NCBI RefSeq assembly: GCF_900115755.1
Contig: NZ_FOXQ01000005.1
Coordinates: forward strand, 1-64,000
Origin: Parafilimonas terrae
GTDB taxonomy: Bacteria; Bacteroidota; Bacteroidia; Chitinophagales; Chitinophagaceae
Reading direction: 5' to 3'
Length of the DNA stretch: 64,000 nucleotides
Position numbers and translations under genes: made by a program. The notes under the pieces are model-generated. The model ran no database searches and was not told the origin of the DNA. It saw only the letters and a list, made by a program, of their open reading frames with translations. Shown here piece by piece: positions 1 to 9,150 of the stretch; the stretch's first letter is position 1; every line of letters begins with the position of its first letter.

Positions 1-14
1 GCGCAGGACTGAAT

Positions 15-527
15 GTGCTTTTTTTCATTTCTTACGTTTTAAAATTAAACTTTACTGTCTACTTTCAAAACGTACTGTTTTTGGGGAAGCTTACAATTGA
101 CTCCAAAGACTCTTTCATTGTTAGACTTTTTACTGACGAATACAGAAACAATGACAAGGAAATTATTCAAATAAGTTGCGACAAGAACGACTGTTCGGCT
201 AAACAAATTCTTTTCAAAGAAACTTTTGACGGCAAAAATTATGTTAGACTAAAGGCACGAGAGCAAGCACTGCAATTACGCTATGACTGGAAATCATTTT
301 ACGATACCCTCATAAATAATCATTTATTGACTTTACCCGACAATACTAATAACTCCGACTGTTTTAATGAAGCAAAGGATGGGACAATTTATTCAATTCA
401 AGTAATAAATTATTCTGGACAAAGACATTATACTTATGTTAATCCGGAGTTCTATGACAGCTCTTGCATTTCGGGATTATATTTCAATAACATTGTCAGA
501 ATGTTTAAATCTCTTGAAAATAAGTGA
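15..527 (+). CDS. hypothetical protein, possibly 5'-truncated by window edge
   Basis: I do not recognise this 170-residue product. The first usable start is a GTG, but the frame is open back to base 1, so the true start may lie outside the window. The N-terminus has a hydrophobic, aromatic stretch (LFFISYVLKLNFTVYF) and the rest is polar and mixed in composition, with no clear motif. It is followed at once by hairpin repeats and a broken transposase gene. It could be a real accessory gene or a fragment of one. Reading-frame length and ordinary composition are the only support. Confidence 0.42.
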   Translation: MLFFISYVLKLNFTVYFQNVLFLGKLTIDSKDSFIVRLFTDEYRNNDKEIIQISCDKNDCSAKQILFKETFDGKNYVRLKAREQALQLRYDWKSFYDTLINNHLLTLPDNTNNSDCFNEAKDGTIYSIQVINYSGQRHYTYVNPEFYDSSCISGLYFNNIVRMFKSLENK

Positions 528-574
528 CAAGCACTGCACATAACATATAAGGCTTAAACGAAGCTTTTCCTTCT

Positions 575-623
575 CCGCAATGTCTCTTTAGCAAAGCCAT
601 GAGCACAGGAAAGGAAATTGCGG
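575..623. repeat. REP-like hairpin, left of transposase remnant
   Basis: A 49-bp unit begins CCGCAATGTCTC and ends GAAATTGCGG, so its outer arms pair as an imperfect hairpin. A second 49-bp unit at 914-962 has the same outer arms. The two flank a REP-associated tyrosine transposase fragment, the arrangement expected of REP sequences and their transposase. The first arm is the exact inverse of the last arm of the second unit (951-962). Confidence 0.6.
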
Positions 624-665
624 CCTACGGAGTACAAAAGCCCATCTTTTCCGGTAACTTCAACC

Positions 666-911
666 ATGCCTGTACGTAAAGCCATAGCAGAAAAAGGCGG
701 AACTTATTTTATAACCTTCACTTGCAGTAATTGGCTGCCTCTATTTAAAATCTGCAATGCTTACGATGCCGTGTACAATTGGTTGGTTGAACTTCCGGAA
801 CAATATGAACATAGCTCAGCCAAATATTACTATACAGGCAATCAAGGAACCTATCCTGTTACAAGCTTTATGGAGTTAAGGGATATTGATTTAACAGCAT
901 TACATACATGA
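666..911 (+). pseudogene. REP-associated Y1 transposase, internally deleted remnant
   Basis: The product starts with a block (AEKGGTYFITFTCSNWLPLF, then NAYD) typical of the beginning of IS200-like/REP-associated tyrosine transposases. It then jumps to a block (HSSAKYYYTGNQGTYPVT, then MELRDIDL) typical of their C-terminus. The whole central part is missing, including the HUH metal-binding motif and the catalytic tyrosine, so about 82 residues remain of a normal length near 170-190. The ATG at 666 is preferred over the upstream TTG at 618, because the conserved block follows it directly and 618 lies inside the flanking hairpin. The frame is intact across the deletion, but the enzyme cannot be active. 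Confidence 0.72.
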
Positions 912-913
912 AA

Positions 914-962
914 CCGCAATGTCCTTCCCTCCGCACACAAGCAAGGCGAAGAGACATTGCGG
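914..962. repeat. REP-like hairpin, right of transposase remnant
   Basis: This 49-bp unit begins CCGCAATGTCC and ends GAGACATTGCGG. The arms pair around a variable centre, and the length equals that of the left unit at 575-623. It starts three bases after the end of the transposase remnant. Confidence 0.6.
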
Positions 963-1060
963 CAAAGAGAAAAATGTATTTCAAGCGCAGGAACAAACGC
1001 TTGTTAGCTATTTGTTAAGGTATGCTATAATAAATATTTTGCATAAACATACAGCAATAA

Positions 1061-1090
1061 AAAGAGACTGCCTGGTTTGGCAGTCTCTTT
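1061..1090 (-). terminator. rho-independent terminator of the first SusC/SusD operon
   Basis: A perfect 12-bp stem (AAAGAGACTGCC / GGCAGTCTCTTT) encloses a 6-base loop. On the minus strand it is followed by a T-rich stretch. It lies about 60 bp beyond the last gene of the minus-strand operon. A T-run on the plus side makes bidirectional action possible. Confidence 0.8.
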
Positions 1091-1152
1091 AATTTTTACC
1101 GGTTACCCATAAAAACATGGGTATTTTATTTTCACCTCGTCTGATCAGGTTC

Positions 1153-2049
1153 CTATCCTTTCTTTTTCGCCTTAAACACAAAATCGCCAAAGGAACCTGC
1201 AGACACTGTATGCACAAGCCGTACACTGAATTCCTGGTCGCAGGGCGCTACATAATTATCCGTTGAGCCATCAACTGTCTGGCAGGAAATGGCGCCATAG
1301 CCTATACCATAACCATCAGGGGAATATACCTGCTTGGCCACGGAGGTAACATTGTTGCCGGTATTAACTGTAACAATTATTGGTAACGCATCCGGGGCGC
1401 CGAGTTTAAAGGAAAACTGGTTTTCGCTAACCTTTTCAACCGTAATCACATCGCCGGGGGCGTAGTCGGCCCATTCGTCTGTTTCCACCACAAACTGGCC
1501 TTCATAAATATCCGGGTCATAAGCACAGATAGCGCCAAACCTTGCAAATGCAGAATAACCGGGCATGCCGTTAGGGCCGGAGCCCGTGCCTATGCCACCG
1601 GCAGGAAAAGCTTCGTATTTTTTGCCATTGGCATAAATATCAGCACTGAAATCATAGTTATCGCCTACCTGTATTTCACCAAAGAGATTTTGTATTTCTT
1701 CTGCGGTTACGGTATAGGTTGCCGGCAGGGTGGTAACGTCGGCTTTATATACTTTTATGTTTGTTCCGCCGGCATTCGTTTTCTTCACCACCACATCTAT
1801 TTTTTCTGGTGGCTTAGCCCCTTCAAAATAAAGCGCTACTGCAAATTTCCCCTGGAAGGAGGATAAGTTGGTAAGATCAATTGACTGGCTGCCCGCAGGG
1901 TCAATTGTTGTGGTTATAGCAGGCACCGCATCTATATCATTTAAAACATCTTCCTTTATGGGGCCATCATCCTTGGAACATCCTGCAAAGGCTCCGGCAA
2001 CAAGAAGTAATGCGGGCAAAATGGATTTATATATATTATTTATTTTCAT
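1153..2049 (-). CDS. SusC/SusD-associated surface lipoprotein, function unknown
   Basis: The 298-residue protein has a hydrophobic signal ending in AFAGC (Cys24 as lipidation site), followed by CSKDD, typical of Bacteroidota lipoproteins. The mature part is beta-rich with several cysteines; I do not recognise a named domain. It is the third gene of a minus-strand operon, 36 bp after susD. Third-position lipoproteins in such loci are often surface ligand-binding proteins (SusE/F-like in role), which is the inference here. The terminator at 1061-1090 closes the operon. Confidence 0.8.
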   Translation of the reverse strand: MKINNIYKSILPALLLVAGAFAGCSKDDGPIKEDVLNDIDAVPAITTTIDPAGSQSIDLTNLSSFQGKFAVALYFEGAKPPEKIDVVVKKTNAGGTNIKVYKADVTTLPATYTVTAEEIQNLFGEIQVGDNYDFSADIYANGKKYEAFPAGGIGTGSGPNGMPGYSAFARFGAICAYDPDIYEGQFVVETDEWADYAPGDVITVEKVSENQFSFKLGAPDALPIIVTVNTGNNVTSVAKQVYSPDGYGIGYGAISCQTVDGSTDNYVAPCDQEFSVRLVHTVSAGSFGDFVFKAKKKG

Positions 2050-2085
2050 ATTTATGTTTTATAAATTAACTGCCTTTGTTAATTA

Positions 2086-3768
2086 TTATGGTAACCAGAA
2101 TACTTTAAAAGTGGAAGGCACTTTTTGCGCAGGAGCATTGCTGTTCAGTTCAATTTCCTGTGTGCTCCATGGCAGGGAAAGCGGGTAAGGCGTTCCGTTG
2201 GAAACATTAACCACGCTTCCGTCAGGAACATTAACGCTTGTAACCGTACCCTGCGGTGCAGGGGCAAAGAGCAGCGGGTAACCTGTTCTGCGGTAATCAG
2301 TGTAATTATCAACGGAATTCCCTATTCTCGACAGCCATTTCTGGGTCATAATATATTCTAACTTCCTTGCCGGGGTGCCATTATCAAAAGCATTGAGCAC
2401 ACTGGTTTTATAAACACTGGTGGCCTGTTGGGATACCAGTGTGGGCACAGGCTGGGAAGGCTTTACATAATTGGTTATTACATAATCCACCTGTGCAAAA
2501 GATGCATCCAAAGCTTTGCTGAAAGCATCACGCTCATTGCCCGGCGCCAGTCCCTCATGAATTAATTCAGCTTCAAGGTAAAGCCTGTCGGCATAAGTGA
2601 GCGCCCTTTGCGGGGCTGCGCCGGTGCCCGCATTAATGGAAGCATATTCTCCGGTCGTGGCAGTTGCATTGATAGATTCAGCAGCCCCGTCATCATACCG
2701 GCCTCCTACCGGGTAAATACCGAGCAGTGAATAACTATTGCTGTTAGCGCCGCCCACACAGGGCCCGTTTGAGCCGAAGATGAGTGAAACAAAACCTCCG
2801 TCCCGGTAATCAGTACAGTTTTCTGTACCATCACCCGGCCCTTTTTGGTTATAGATGTAATATGGCATGCGCGGGTCTTCAACGCCATAATAAAGCTTTG
2901 GGTTAAGCCCCTTCATTATTTCATACATCCAGGGGCTCGGAAGTTCACCGCCACGCTGGGCAGCGGCATATTCGCCATAACCGGGGTACCTGTCATCAGT
3001 AGAGCTGTAGGGGCCAAACGCAAATAAAAAACTTTCATCCTGGGAATTAATAAGGGAAGACGGGTCTGCCAGCAATGCGGTGACTTCTGATTTTACATTG
3101 GCAACAAGCCGCATTTGCGTATAAAGCTTAAGCTTGATGGTATTGGCAGCTTTTTTCCATTTGGTAACATTACCGCCATAAACAATATCATCAGAAGACG
3201 GCTTCACATTATCATCCGGCGCATTGATGTCTGAAATTCCTTCATCAAGCAACGTAAATAACTGCGGGTAAATATCAGCACTTTTATCAAATGCCGGCTG
3301 CGTTATTCCCGTTTTAAAATTATCAAACTCGCTGAAGGGAATATCTCCCCACACATCCACCATCATGCTGAATGTATATGCCTTTAATATTTTGGCAACA
3401 CCGGCATAGGTGGTGCGGCCTGCTTCTGTGGCCTGCGAAATGATTACATCAAGGTTAGCAATAGAACCGTATAAACCGCCCCAGGGGCCGTCTGAAGAGC
3501 CGCCATCCATACCATAGCGGTTATAGCCGCCATATTGCATAAGCTGATGGGTATAAACGCCAAGGCCGTCGCCAAGGGTGCTGCCAATGGCAAACTGGCT
3601 TGCAATATTCACCTCTGCGGTTGTAAGCAGCGTAGCTTCCGGAACTACCGTGGGGTCATTCAGGTTCTGGTTAACATCTAAGTATTTCTTACAACCCAGC
3701 CACGGCATTACTGCTGAGACCATGAATATGGCTATAAAAATGTTTAAATATTTTTTCATCCTTGTCAT
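2086..3768 (-). CDS. SusD/RagB-family outer-membrane lipoprotein
   Basis: A surface lipoprotein that captures nutrient and closes over the partner SusC channel. The N-terminus carries a signal peptide with lipobox MPWLGC, followed by KKYLDVNQNLNDPT, a classic SusD-like start. Length (about 560 residues) and the helical TPR-like composition fit the SusD-like lipoproteins. The first ATG is at 3768; a second at 3759 (MKKYLN) would give a more typical signal peptide. It lies 20 bp after susC and 36 bp before the third lipoprotein gene, so the three are probably co-transcribed. The substrate cannot be deduced, since no hydrolase is in the operon. Confidence 0.93.
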   Translation of the reverse strand: MTRMKKYLNIFIAIFMVSAVMPWLGCKKYLDVNQNLNDPTVVPEATLLTTAEVNIASQFAIGSTLGDGLGVYTHQLMQYGGYNRYGMDGGSSDGPWGGLYGSIANLDVIISQATEAGRTTYAGVAKILKAYTFSMMVDVWGDIPFSEFDNFKTGITQPAFDKSADIYPQLFTLLDEGISDINAPDDNVKPSSDDIVYGGNVTKWKKAANTIKLKLYTQMRLVANVKSEVTALLADPSSLINSQDESFLFAFGPYSSTDDRYPGYGEYAAAQRGGELPSPWMYEIMKGLNPKLYYGVEDPRMPYYIYNQKGPGDGTENCTDYRDGGFVSLIFGSNGPCVGGANSNSYSLLGIYPVGGRYDDGAAESINATATTGEYASINAGTGAAPQRALTYADRLYLEAELIHEGLAPGNERDAFSKALDASFAQVDYVITNYVKPSQPVPTLVSQQATSVYKTSVLNAFDNGTPARKLEYIMTQKWLSRIGNSVDNYTDYRRTGYPLLFAPAPQGTVTSVNVPDGSVVNVSNGTPYPLSLPWSTQEIELNSNAPAQKVPSTFKVFWLP

Positions 3769-3788
3769 AATTATAATGATTAGATTTT

Positions 3789-6700
3789 TTAGAATGCAAC
3801 ACTAAGATTAATGCCATACCGCTTGGGGGAAGGAGCGCCTGAAATATCAAACCCCTGCGTGGTACCTGTACCAAATGAACTTACTTCAGGATCATAATGC
3901 GTGTACTTCGGCACATTGGGCGCCACAAACCACAGGTTGCGGCCACTTACTGAAATATTAACGTTGGAAAGCTTAAGCCTGCTTATCAGTTTGGAAGGAA
4001 GATCGTAGCCCAGTGTAATTTCCCTCAGGTGGTACACGGTAGCGCCATATATATTAAACTCACCGGCAGAATTGGTGGCAAACGAAGTAACATTCGCAAC
4101 CCCCGCCTGGAAATACAGGTCGTTGGTGGTGATTTTTGTTTGATTCTGCACAGGCTTCCCGTCAATCAGTAATGGAACAAAGTGGTTCTTCCCGTCATCC
4201 CCAAGCTGCTGCGTCATATTTGCATAATAACCATCAATAACGCGGTTGGTTTCCCTGTCTTTTGTATCAAGCGTTACACCGCGGCCAAGCATACTGTTGA
4301 TGGCTTCCGAGTAAAAAGAGCCACCCACCGTCATATCAAACAAAACACCTAATGTAATGCCTTTAAAAGAGAAGTTATTCGTAATGCCAAGCTTGTATTT
4401 TGGGTTAGGATTGCCTAAATAAACATTGTTGGGGTCTTCAACCGCCCATCCTGTATTTGGGTCAACAAGCAGTTTGCCCTCGTAACGGGCGGCTGCGGTG
4501 CCCCTGAAGTAGCCGTAAGGAAAACCTGCTTCAAGATACTCGCCTGCAAAATCAGTATAACCGCCGATAGGGATTCTTTCGAGGCCTTCAACCAGCTCAT
4601 TAATGGTATTTTTATTGTGCGTATAAGCACCGCGTATTTCCCACGAAAAATTCTTGGTTACCACAGGTTTCACATTAAGCCCTATTTCCCACCCGGTATT
4701 TTCTATTTCACCTATATTGGTATAGAAACTGGTATAGCCGGTGGTGGAAGGCACATCCACGCTGTAGATCAAATCAGTGGTTTTTTTATCGTACCAGGTT
4801 ATCTCTGCCCCTATGCGGTTTTTAAATAGCTGGAAATCCATGCCCGCTTCCAGTTCATGCGTAAACTCAGGGGTGAGATCGGGATCATACGTGGTGCCTG
4901 ACCTGGCCGCCCTGGGCTGGCCGAGAAAGGAAGTACTGTACAGGCCAAAAACATCCTGCCCGTTTTGAGGATTGGCATCATTGCCCACCTTGGCATAACC
5001 TATTCTTAATTTACCGTAATCTAACCAGTTGGATTGCAGGTTGAAGGCATCGGTCCATATAAATGACCCGGAAATGCCCGGGTAAATATACTGTGCGTTT
5101 TTATAAGGCAGTGTGGATGTAAGGTCAGCCCTTCCTGAAATATTCAGGTAAGCAAAATTCTTATACCCGATAGTGGCATCTCCAAAAAAACCAACCAGCC
5201 TTCTTTTATTCCTCGAATCAGAATTAAATGTTTTGGTATTGGTGTTGGTTAAATTGTATAATCCCGAAACAATGAAATCGGAACCATATACCTGCTGGTA
5301 CCTTGAAGTCCGCTGGTTGAAATCATTCCCCAGCTTAATATCGAGTGTAAAATCATTGCTGATTTTAGGTGTAATCACCGCCACTATGGTTGACTGAAGT
5401 TCCTGGTTCCTGTAAACGGTTTCTGTAATATTACCAACAGCATTGTCTGTGGAACCGTAAGAGCTTTCATCCACGATTGCATCGCGGTAAAGTGTATAAT
5501 TATTTATGCCGAATGTATAGTTAACTGTAAGGAAATTATTTACCCTGTAAGAAGCGCGGAAAGTTCCAACAGTGCGGTCATCGGTAGTGGTAATGGTATT
5601 GTGATAGGCTGCCCATACAGGGTTGGTATATTGACCCGAGTTGAAACCGATCTGGTTTCCGCTTTTATCCGTACTGGGAAAACCCGCAATATCCCAGTTC
5701 CTGGCCATGGTAAAGGTGCGGCCCCACTGGGTTAAAAAAGATTGAACCTGCCCGAAATAACCGCCTAACTGTTTTGAATGGGCATAGGATACATTGCCCC
5801 CCAGCGTTAAGTTGCCCAATTTGGTTTGGCCCCCTACCGCTACATTGTTTTTTGTATAGCTGGAATTCATAATATACCCGTTCTGGGTTATATTCGATAA
5901 GGTGGCATTAAAACTGGTATTCTCCGTTCCACCGTTAAAGTTCACGGAATTTTCTACCATGTGGCCGGTTTCAAAAAGGTCTTTTACATTATCGGGATAG
6001 GCTTTATAGGCAGCGCGGCCATTGGGAAATAATTCAGGATAAGCGGCATACATGGCGCCCCAGGTGGCTGCAGGTATGGAATCTATGCCGGAAGATGATG
6101 TGCCAATTACATTTCCGTTTCCATCATAAATAACACCCTGTCCGAACCTGGCGCCCCAGGAGCCGTTTGAACCCTGCTCTTTAAAATTGGCGCCCGCCCC
6201 GTAAATGTTTTGAAATTCTGGCAGCCTTCCTATTTTCTCAATACTGTAACTCCCCCTGTAACTAACGTTCAATGGTTTTGGGCCTTTTCCGGCTGAACCG
6301 GATTTAGTAGTGATCAGCACTACGCCGTTCGAAGCCCTTGAACCGTAAAGTGCAGCCGCAGCAGCGCCCTTTAAAACATTAATAGAGGCAATATCATTGG
6401 CATCGAGGTTGGCAAAGCCGGTACCGGAAGCGCCTCCCCCGGAAAATACACTGCCCGAACCAATTTCATCGTTACTGTAGGGCACCCCGTCCACTACAAT
6501 TAAAGGCTGTGTATTGAGCCCAATGGAGGAAATACCCCTTATCTGGATACGTGTGGCCGCACCCGGGGCGCCCTGGCCTACCCGTATATCAACACCCGGC
6601 ACCTTGCCCTGCAGGCTCTTCAGTACATCCGGTTCTGATTTTTGTACAATGGCATCCGGGTCAACTTTTGAAATGGCATACCCTACCGCCTTTTCAGACC

Positions 6701-7034
6701 TTTTAATACCTAAAGCCGTTACTACAACTTCATTAAGGTTCTGGCTGTTCCTGTTTACAACAATTGACGATAAATCGGCATCGCCCACCGTAATTTCGGT
6801 TTTATCTATGCCCACCGCAGTAATAACCAAAACGTCGCCGGTATTGGCCGTAATGGTAAAATCAGCATTTGCGTCAGCAGATACAGCCATCTTCGAACCT
6901 TTTATGTTAATGGTCGCAAATGGCACCGCCTCCCCATTCTGATCAACAACCTTTCCCCTTACGGTACGGGATTGTGAAAAGGCCGCTAATGAGCATGCTA
7001 TCATCACAAAAAGCGTGAATAGAATTTTTCTCAT
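3789..7034 (-). CDS. SusC/RagA-family TonB-linked outer-membrane transporter
   Basis: A 1081-residue TonB-dependent transporter. Order: signal peptide (about 1-22, ending AAFSQ), carboxypeptidase-regulatory-like beta domain (about 24-100, starting RTVRGKVVDQNGEAVPFA), plug domain with the SusC motifs IRGISSIG, VVDGVPYS and SRASNGVVLITTKSG, then a large beta-barrel ending in an aromatic residue (LSVAF). The ATG at 7034 is chosen over a TTG three codons upstream because it gives a standard signal peptide. It is the first gene of the susC-susD-lipoprotein operon. It imports an unidentified oligomeric nutrient together with SusD. Confidence 0.95.
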   Translation of the reverse strand: MRKILFTLFVMIACSLAAFSQSRTVRGKVVDQNGEAVPFATINIKGSKMAVSADANADFTITANTGDVLVITAVGIDKTEITVGDADLSSIVVNRNSQNLNEVVVTALGIKRSEKAVGYAISKVDPDAIVQKSEPDVLKSLQGKVPGVDIRVGQGAPGAATRIQIRGISSIGLNTQPLIVVDGVPYSNDEIGSGSVFSGGGASGTGFANLDANDIASINVLKGAAAAALYGSRASNGVVLITTKSGSAGKGPKPLNVSYRGSYSIEKIGRLPEFQNIYGAGANFKEQGSNGSWGARFGQGVIYDGNGNVIGTSSSGIDSIPAATWGAMYAAYPELFPNGRAAYKAYPDNVKDLFETGHMVENSVNFNGGTENTSFNATLSNITQNGYIMNSSYTKNNVAVGGQTKLGNLTLGGNVSYAHSKQLGGYFGQVQSFLTQWGRTFTMARNWDIAGFPSTDKSGNQIGFNSGQYTNPVWAAYHNTITTTDDRTVGTFRASYRVNNFLTVNYTFGINNYTLYRDAIVDESSYGSTDNAVGNITETVYRNQELQSTIVAVITPKISNDFTLDIKLGNDFNQRTSRYQQVYGSDFIVSGLYNLTNTNTKTFNSDSRNKRRLVGFFGDATIGYKNFAYLNISGRADLTSTLPYKNAQYIYPGISGSFIWTDAFNLQSNWLDYGKLRIGYAKVGNDANPQNGQDVFGLYSTSFLGQPRAARSGTTYDPDLTPEFTHELEAGMDFQLFKNRIGAEITWYDKKTTDLIYSVDVPSTTGYTSFYTNIGEIENTGWEIGLNVKPVVTKNFSWEIRGAYTHNKNTINELVEGLERIPIGGYTDFAGEYLEAGFPYGYFRGTAAARYEGKLLVDPNTGWAVEDPNNVYLGNPNPKYKLGITNNFSFKGITLGVLFDMTVGGSFYSEAINSMLGRGVTLDTKDRETNRVIDGYYANMTQQLGDDGKNHFVPLLIDGKPVQNQTKITTNDLYFQAGVANVTSFATNSAGEFNIYGATVYHLREITLGYDLPSKLISRLKLSNVNISVSGRNLWFVAPNVPKYTHYDPEVSSFGTGTTQGFDISGAPSPKRYGINLSVAF

Positions 7035-8027
7035 TTTAGACAATTTTAAAATGTGCTGTGATTTATATAAGAATTAAAAAAAGCAGTTTTATTCTGAAAT
7101 ATTGGTCAGCTTCCGGCCTGGTTAATTATTAGTTATCGCCTTGATTTAGTTTTCTCCGTGCTATTGTAAAAATATCAGAAAATAAACAAACGGTTAAAAA
7201 AAATAAAAAGTTTGGTTAAATTTAAATAGACTGTACAGGGTTTTTAAAAGCTGCATATAAACAATAAATAAATTTTAAATCGTTAACCAATTGATTTATA
7301 ATTCATTTTAAATGTAATAAATAGATAATTTACAAGCCTGCATTAAGATAACTATCACTTGTTAGTAAAATGTTAAAGATTTTATAATAAGTATAAATGG
7401 TCTTCATTTGCTTCACACCAGGCAAAACAACCTGTTTAAGCGCAGGCCGGCAGCCTAAAACGCTCCCCGTATCTGCGCCACTCATTTGCAGGGATGGCAT
7501 TAAATATCACCGGTATTCCAACAACTTTGTACACGCCAACAGCAATAAATAAGGGCCGTTTCAACAATGCTGTAAGGCTGCTTTGGCAAGCAGGTAGGGA
7601 TGGGGGGATCCGGATATAGCAAGCTGCTCCCTTCAGCTCTCCAACGTTACTATGACCGGAGCCCTTGCTGCCGGTGTGGCTTCCTTCATGTCTCCTCCAT
7701 ACTTCCTCCGTACTTCCTTGTACCCTCCTTCATGGCCGGGCCATTAACCACTGCCTTACTTTTTTTGGATAAAATCACAGCCGGGGTAATATTGGTGGCT
7801 GGTTCAATTAACCCTGTTACCAGTATCTGCCAATAACAATAGCTTGTTCAGGCAGTTATATTTCATTTACCGGCTGGCCGGAAGCGCCGGGCTTTTTGCC
7901 GGAACGAAAACAGCCGTCAGCCTCCCGGAAATGGCATTAATACCGCTCAAAAATGCTATCGGTGCCTGTCATCGTCAAACTGAGCCTTACTACCTTACAC
8001 TTAAGTTTTAAACATTCAGGCGAGGGC
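7035..8027. other. long intergenic region upstream of susC and mauE
   Basis: About 990 bp between the divergent susC operon and mauE. The susC-proximal 350 bp are strongly AT-rich and presumably hold its promoter, but I could not place a convincing TAnnTTTG box. The remainder is GC-richer. A 78-codon open frame at 7600-7836 has no start context or recognisable content. No repeat or RNA structure stood out. Confidence 0.5.
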
Positions 8028-8456
8028 ATGCAAACAAAAAATTATACCGGTATTTTTTTACAGGTTATCCGCGGGTTGCTCATATTGTTATGGGCTTACG
8101 CAGCTATAAACAAACTGGCAGGGCATACCGTTTTTCATGCACAGTTGCAGCAGTTTCCCTGGCTGGCGCCCGCAGCGGCATTCCTGTCATGGGCAGTACC
8201 ACTGACCGAAGTTGCAGTTGCACTGCTGTTATTCTTTCCTGCCACGGCCCCGTATGGCTTGTATGCATCAGGCACATTGCTCACTGTGTTTACACTCTAC
8301 CTGCTGGCGATGGTAATATTAAAAACCAGCCTGCCCTGCAGTTGCGGCGGCGTTATCGCCAGGCTTTCCTGGCAGCAGCATATAGCCTTTAATGTATTTT
8401 TTATGGCACTGGTTATAGCAGGGATAAGGCTGCACAGGAAGCGGGATTTTAAATGA
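8028..8456 (+). CDS. MauE/DoxX-family redox-associated membrane protein
   Basis: A 142-residue inner-membrane protein with four predicted hydrophobic helices. It carries an LPCSCGG motif between helices, the cysteine signature of the MauE-like family of disulfide-handling membrane proteins. The ATG at 8028 is preferred over an upstream frame extension because it starts just before the first helix. The neighbours are a small DUF6520-like secreted protein and, on the opposite strand, a TlpA-like thioredoxin with SusC/SusD. That context suggests periplasmic thiol-disulfide exchange. The precise substrate is unknown. Confidence 0.82.
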   Translation: MQTKNYTGIFLQVIRGLLILLWAYAAINKLAGHTVFHAQLQQFPWLAPAAAFLSWAVPLTEVAVALLLFFPATAPYGLYASGTLLTVFTLYLLAMVILKTSLPCSCGGVIARLSWQQHIAFNVFFMALVIAGIRLHRKRDFK

Positions 8457-8520
8457 AATGACATGGCCCGGATACCGGGGCTTTCAGGCCCGGGTTTAAA
8501 AAAACATTATCCAAAGGAAA

Positions 8521-8679
8521 TCATCGCTTTAAAATGTAAAACATGATGTTTTGCATGTTTTATGAGTTTTAGGGAGTCGGAAGTCCTCTCCTTTGGAGAA
8601 CCTGTCCCGGTCATCCGGGAGGATTTAGGTGAGGTTTATCGCAAGCTTTAAACATATCGCTTATCCCGGGCTCACGTTA
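8521..8679. mobile_element. MITE-like element, copy 1 (one end only)
   Basis: The right end (8660-8679) reads CTTATCCCGGGCTCACGTTA, the inverse of the family terminal repeat TAACGTGAGTTCGGGATAAG. The roughly 140 bp inside are a near-identical inverse copy of the left interior of copy 3 (31145 onward), including the aaacatatcg and aaacatgatgttttgcatg stretches. No matching left terminus is seen, so this copy is truncated. It separates mauE from the DUF6520 gene. Confidence 0.7.
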
Positions 8680-8766
8680 ACTATAAAATCTTTATTGCAA
8701 TAAACAGGAGCCGCCGAAAACCTGTGAACAGAGTAGGCAATTAATATTTCACAAAAATGCTCAATT

Positions 8767-9078
8767 ATGAAAAAGTATTTAACAGGCATCACTGCAATGG
8801 TAATTGCCGTGATCTGCTTTGCCTTTACAACCCCCCGCCCGGCTGGGAATGCTGCGGACTATTACTGGTTCTCCTATAGCGGCGACAACAGTTCCGCACA
8901 GGAGCAGCAGTTAAGCCGTTATACACAGGTACCAATGAACCCGAACTGCAACAGTGCCAACATCCTTTGTGCCATCCGCACCACAAAAGACGGTTCCGGC
9001 AACCCGGTGCTCGACCTTGATGCCAGTGGCCATGTAACCACCGGCGCCCATATTCAGCAGGTTGAATTTAAGCCGTAA
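8767..9078 (+). CDS. DUF6520-like small secreted protein
   Basis: A 103-residue protein with a clear signal peptide (about 1-20, ending in FAFTTPR) and a short mature part. The mature part holds two cysteines eight residues apart (NPNCNSANILCA) that could form a disulfide. Such proteins recur in Bacteroidota beside MauE and TlpA/SusC/SusD genes; the DUF6520 assignment is from memory of the family pattern. It is on the same strand as mauE, but a truncated mobile repeat lies between. It may be the exported thiol partner of the cluster (inference). Confidence 0.7.
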   Translation: MKKYLTGITAMVIAVICFAFTTPRPAGNAADYYWFSYSGDNSSAQEQQLSRYTQVPMNPNCNSANILCAIRTTKDGSGNPVLDLDASGHVTTGAHIQQVEFKP

Positions 9079-9098
9079 AACACAGGCAATACAATCAC

Positions 9099-9125
9099 AA
9101 AAGGGCAGCTTATAACTGCCCTTTT
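9099..9125. terminator. bidirectional terminator between convergent genes
   Basis: A 10-bp stem AAAAGGGCAG / CTGCCCTTTT encloses a 7-base loop, with A and T runs on both sides. It lies between the DUF6520 gene (ends 9078) and the convergent susD (ends 9151), so it can serve both transcripts. Confidence 0.8.
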
Positions 9126-9150
9126 TGTTACTGCTTAACCGCTCTCTTTG

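Noticed and set aside
7600-7836. 78-codon open frame in the susC-mauE gap
   Set aside because: Its low-complexity Pro/Ser/Leu content, lack of ribosome site and lack of recognisable motif make it a chance frame.
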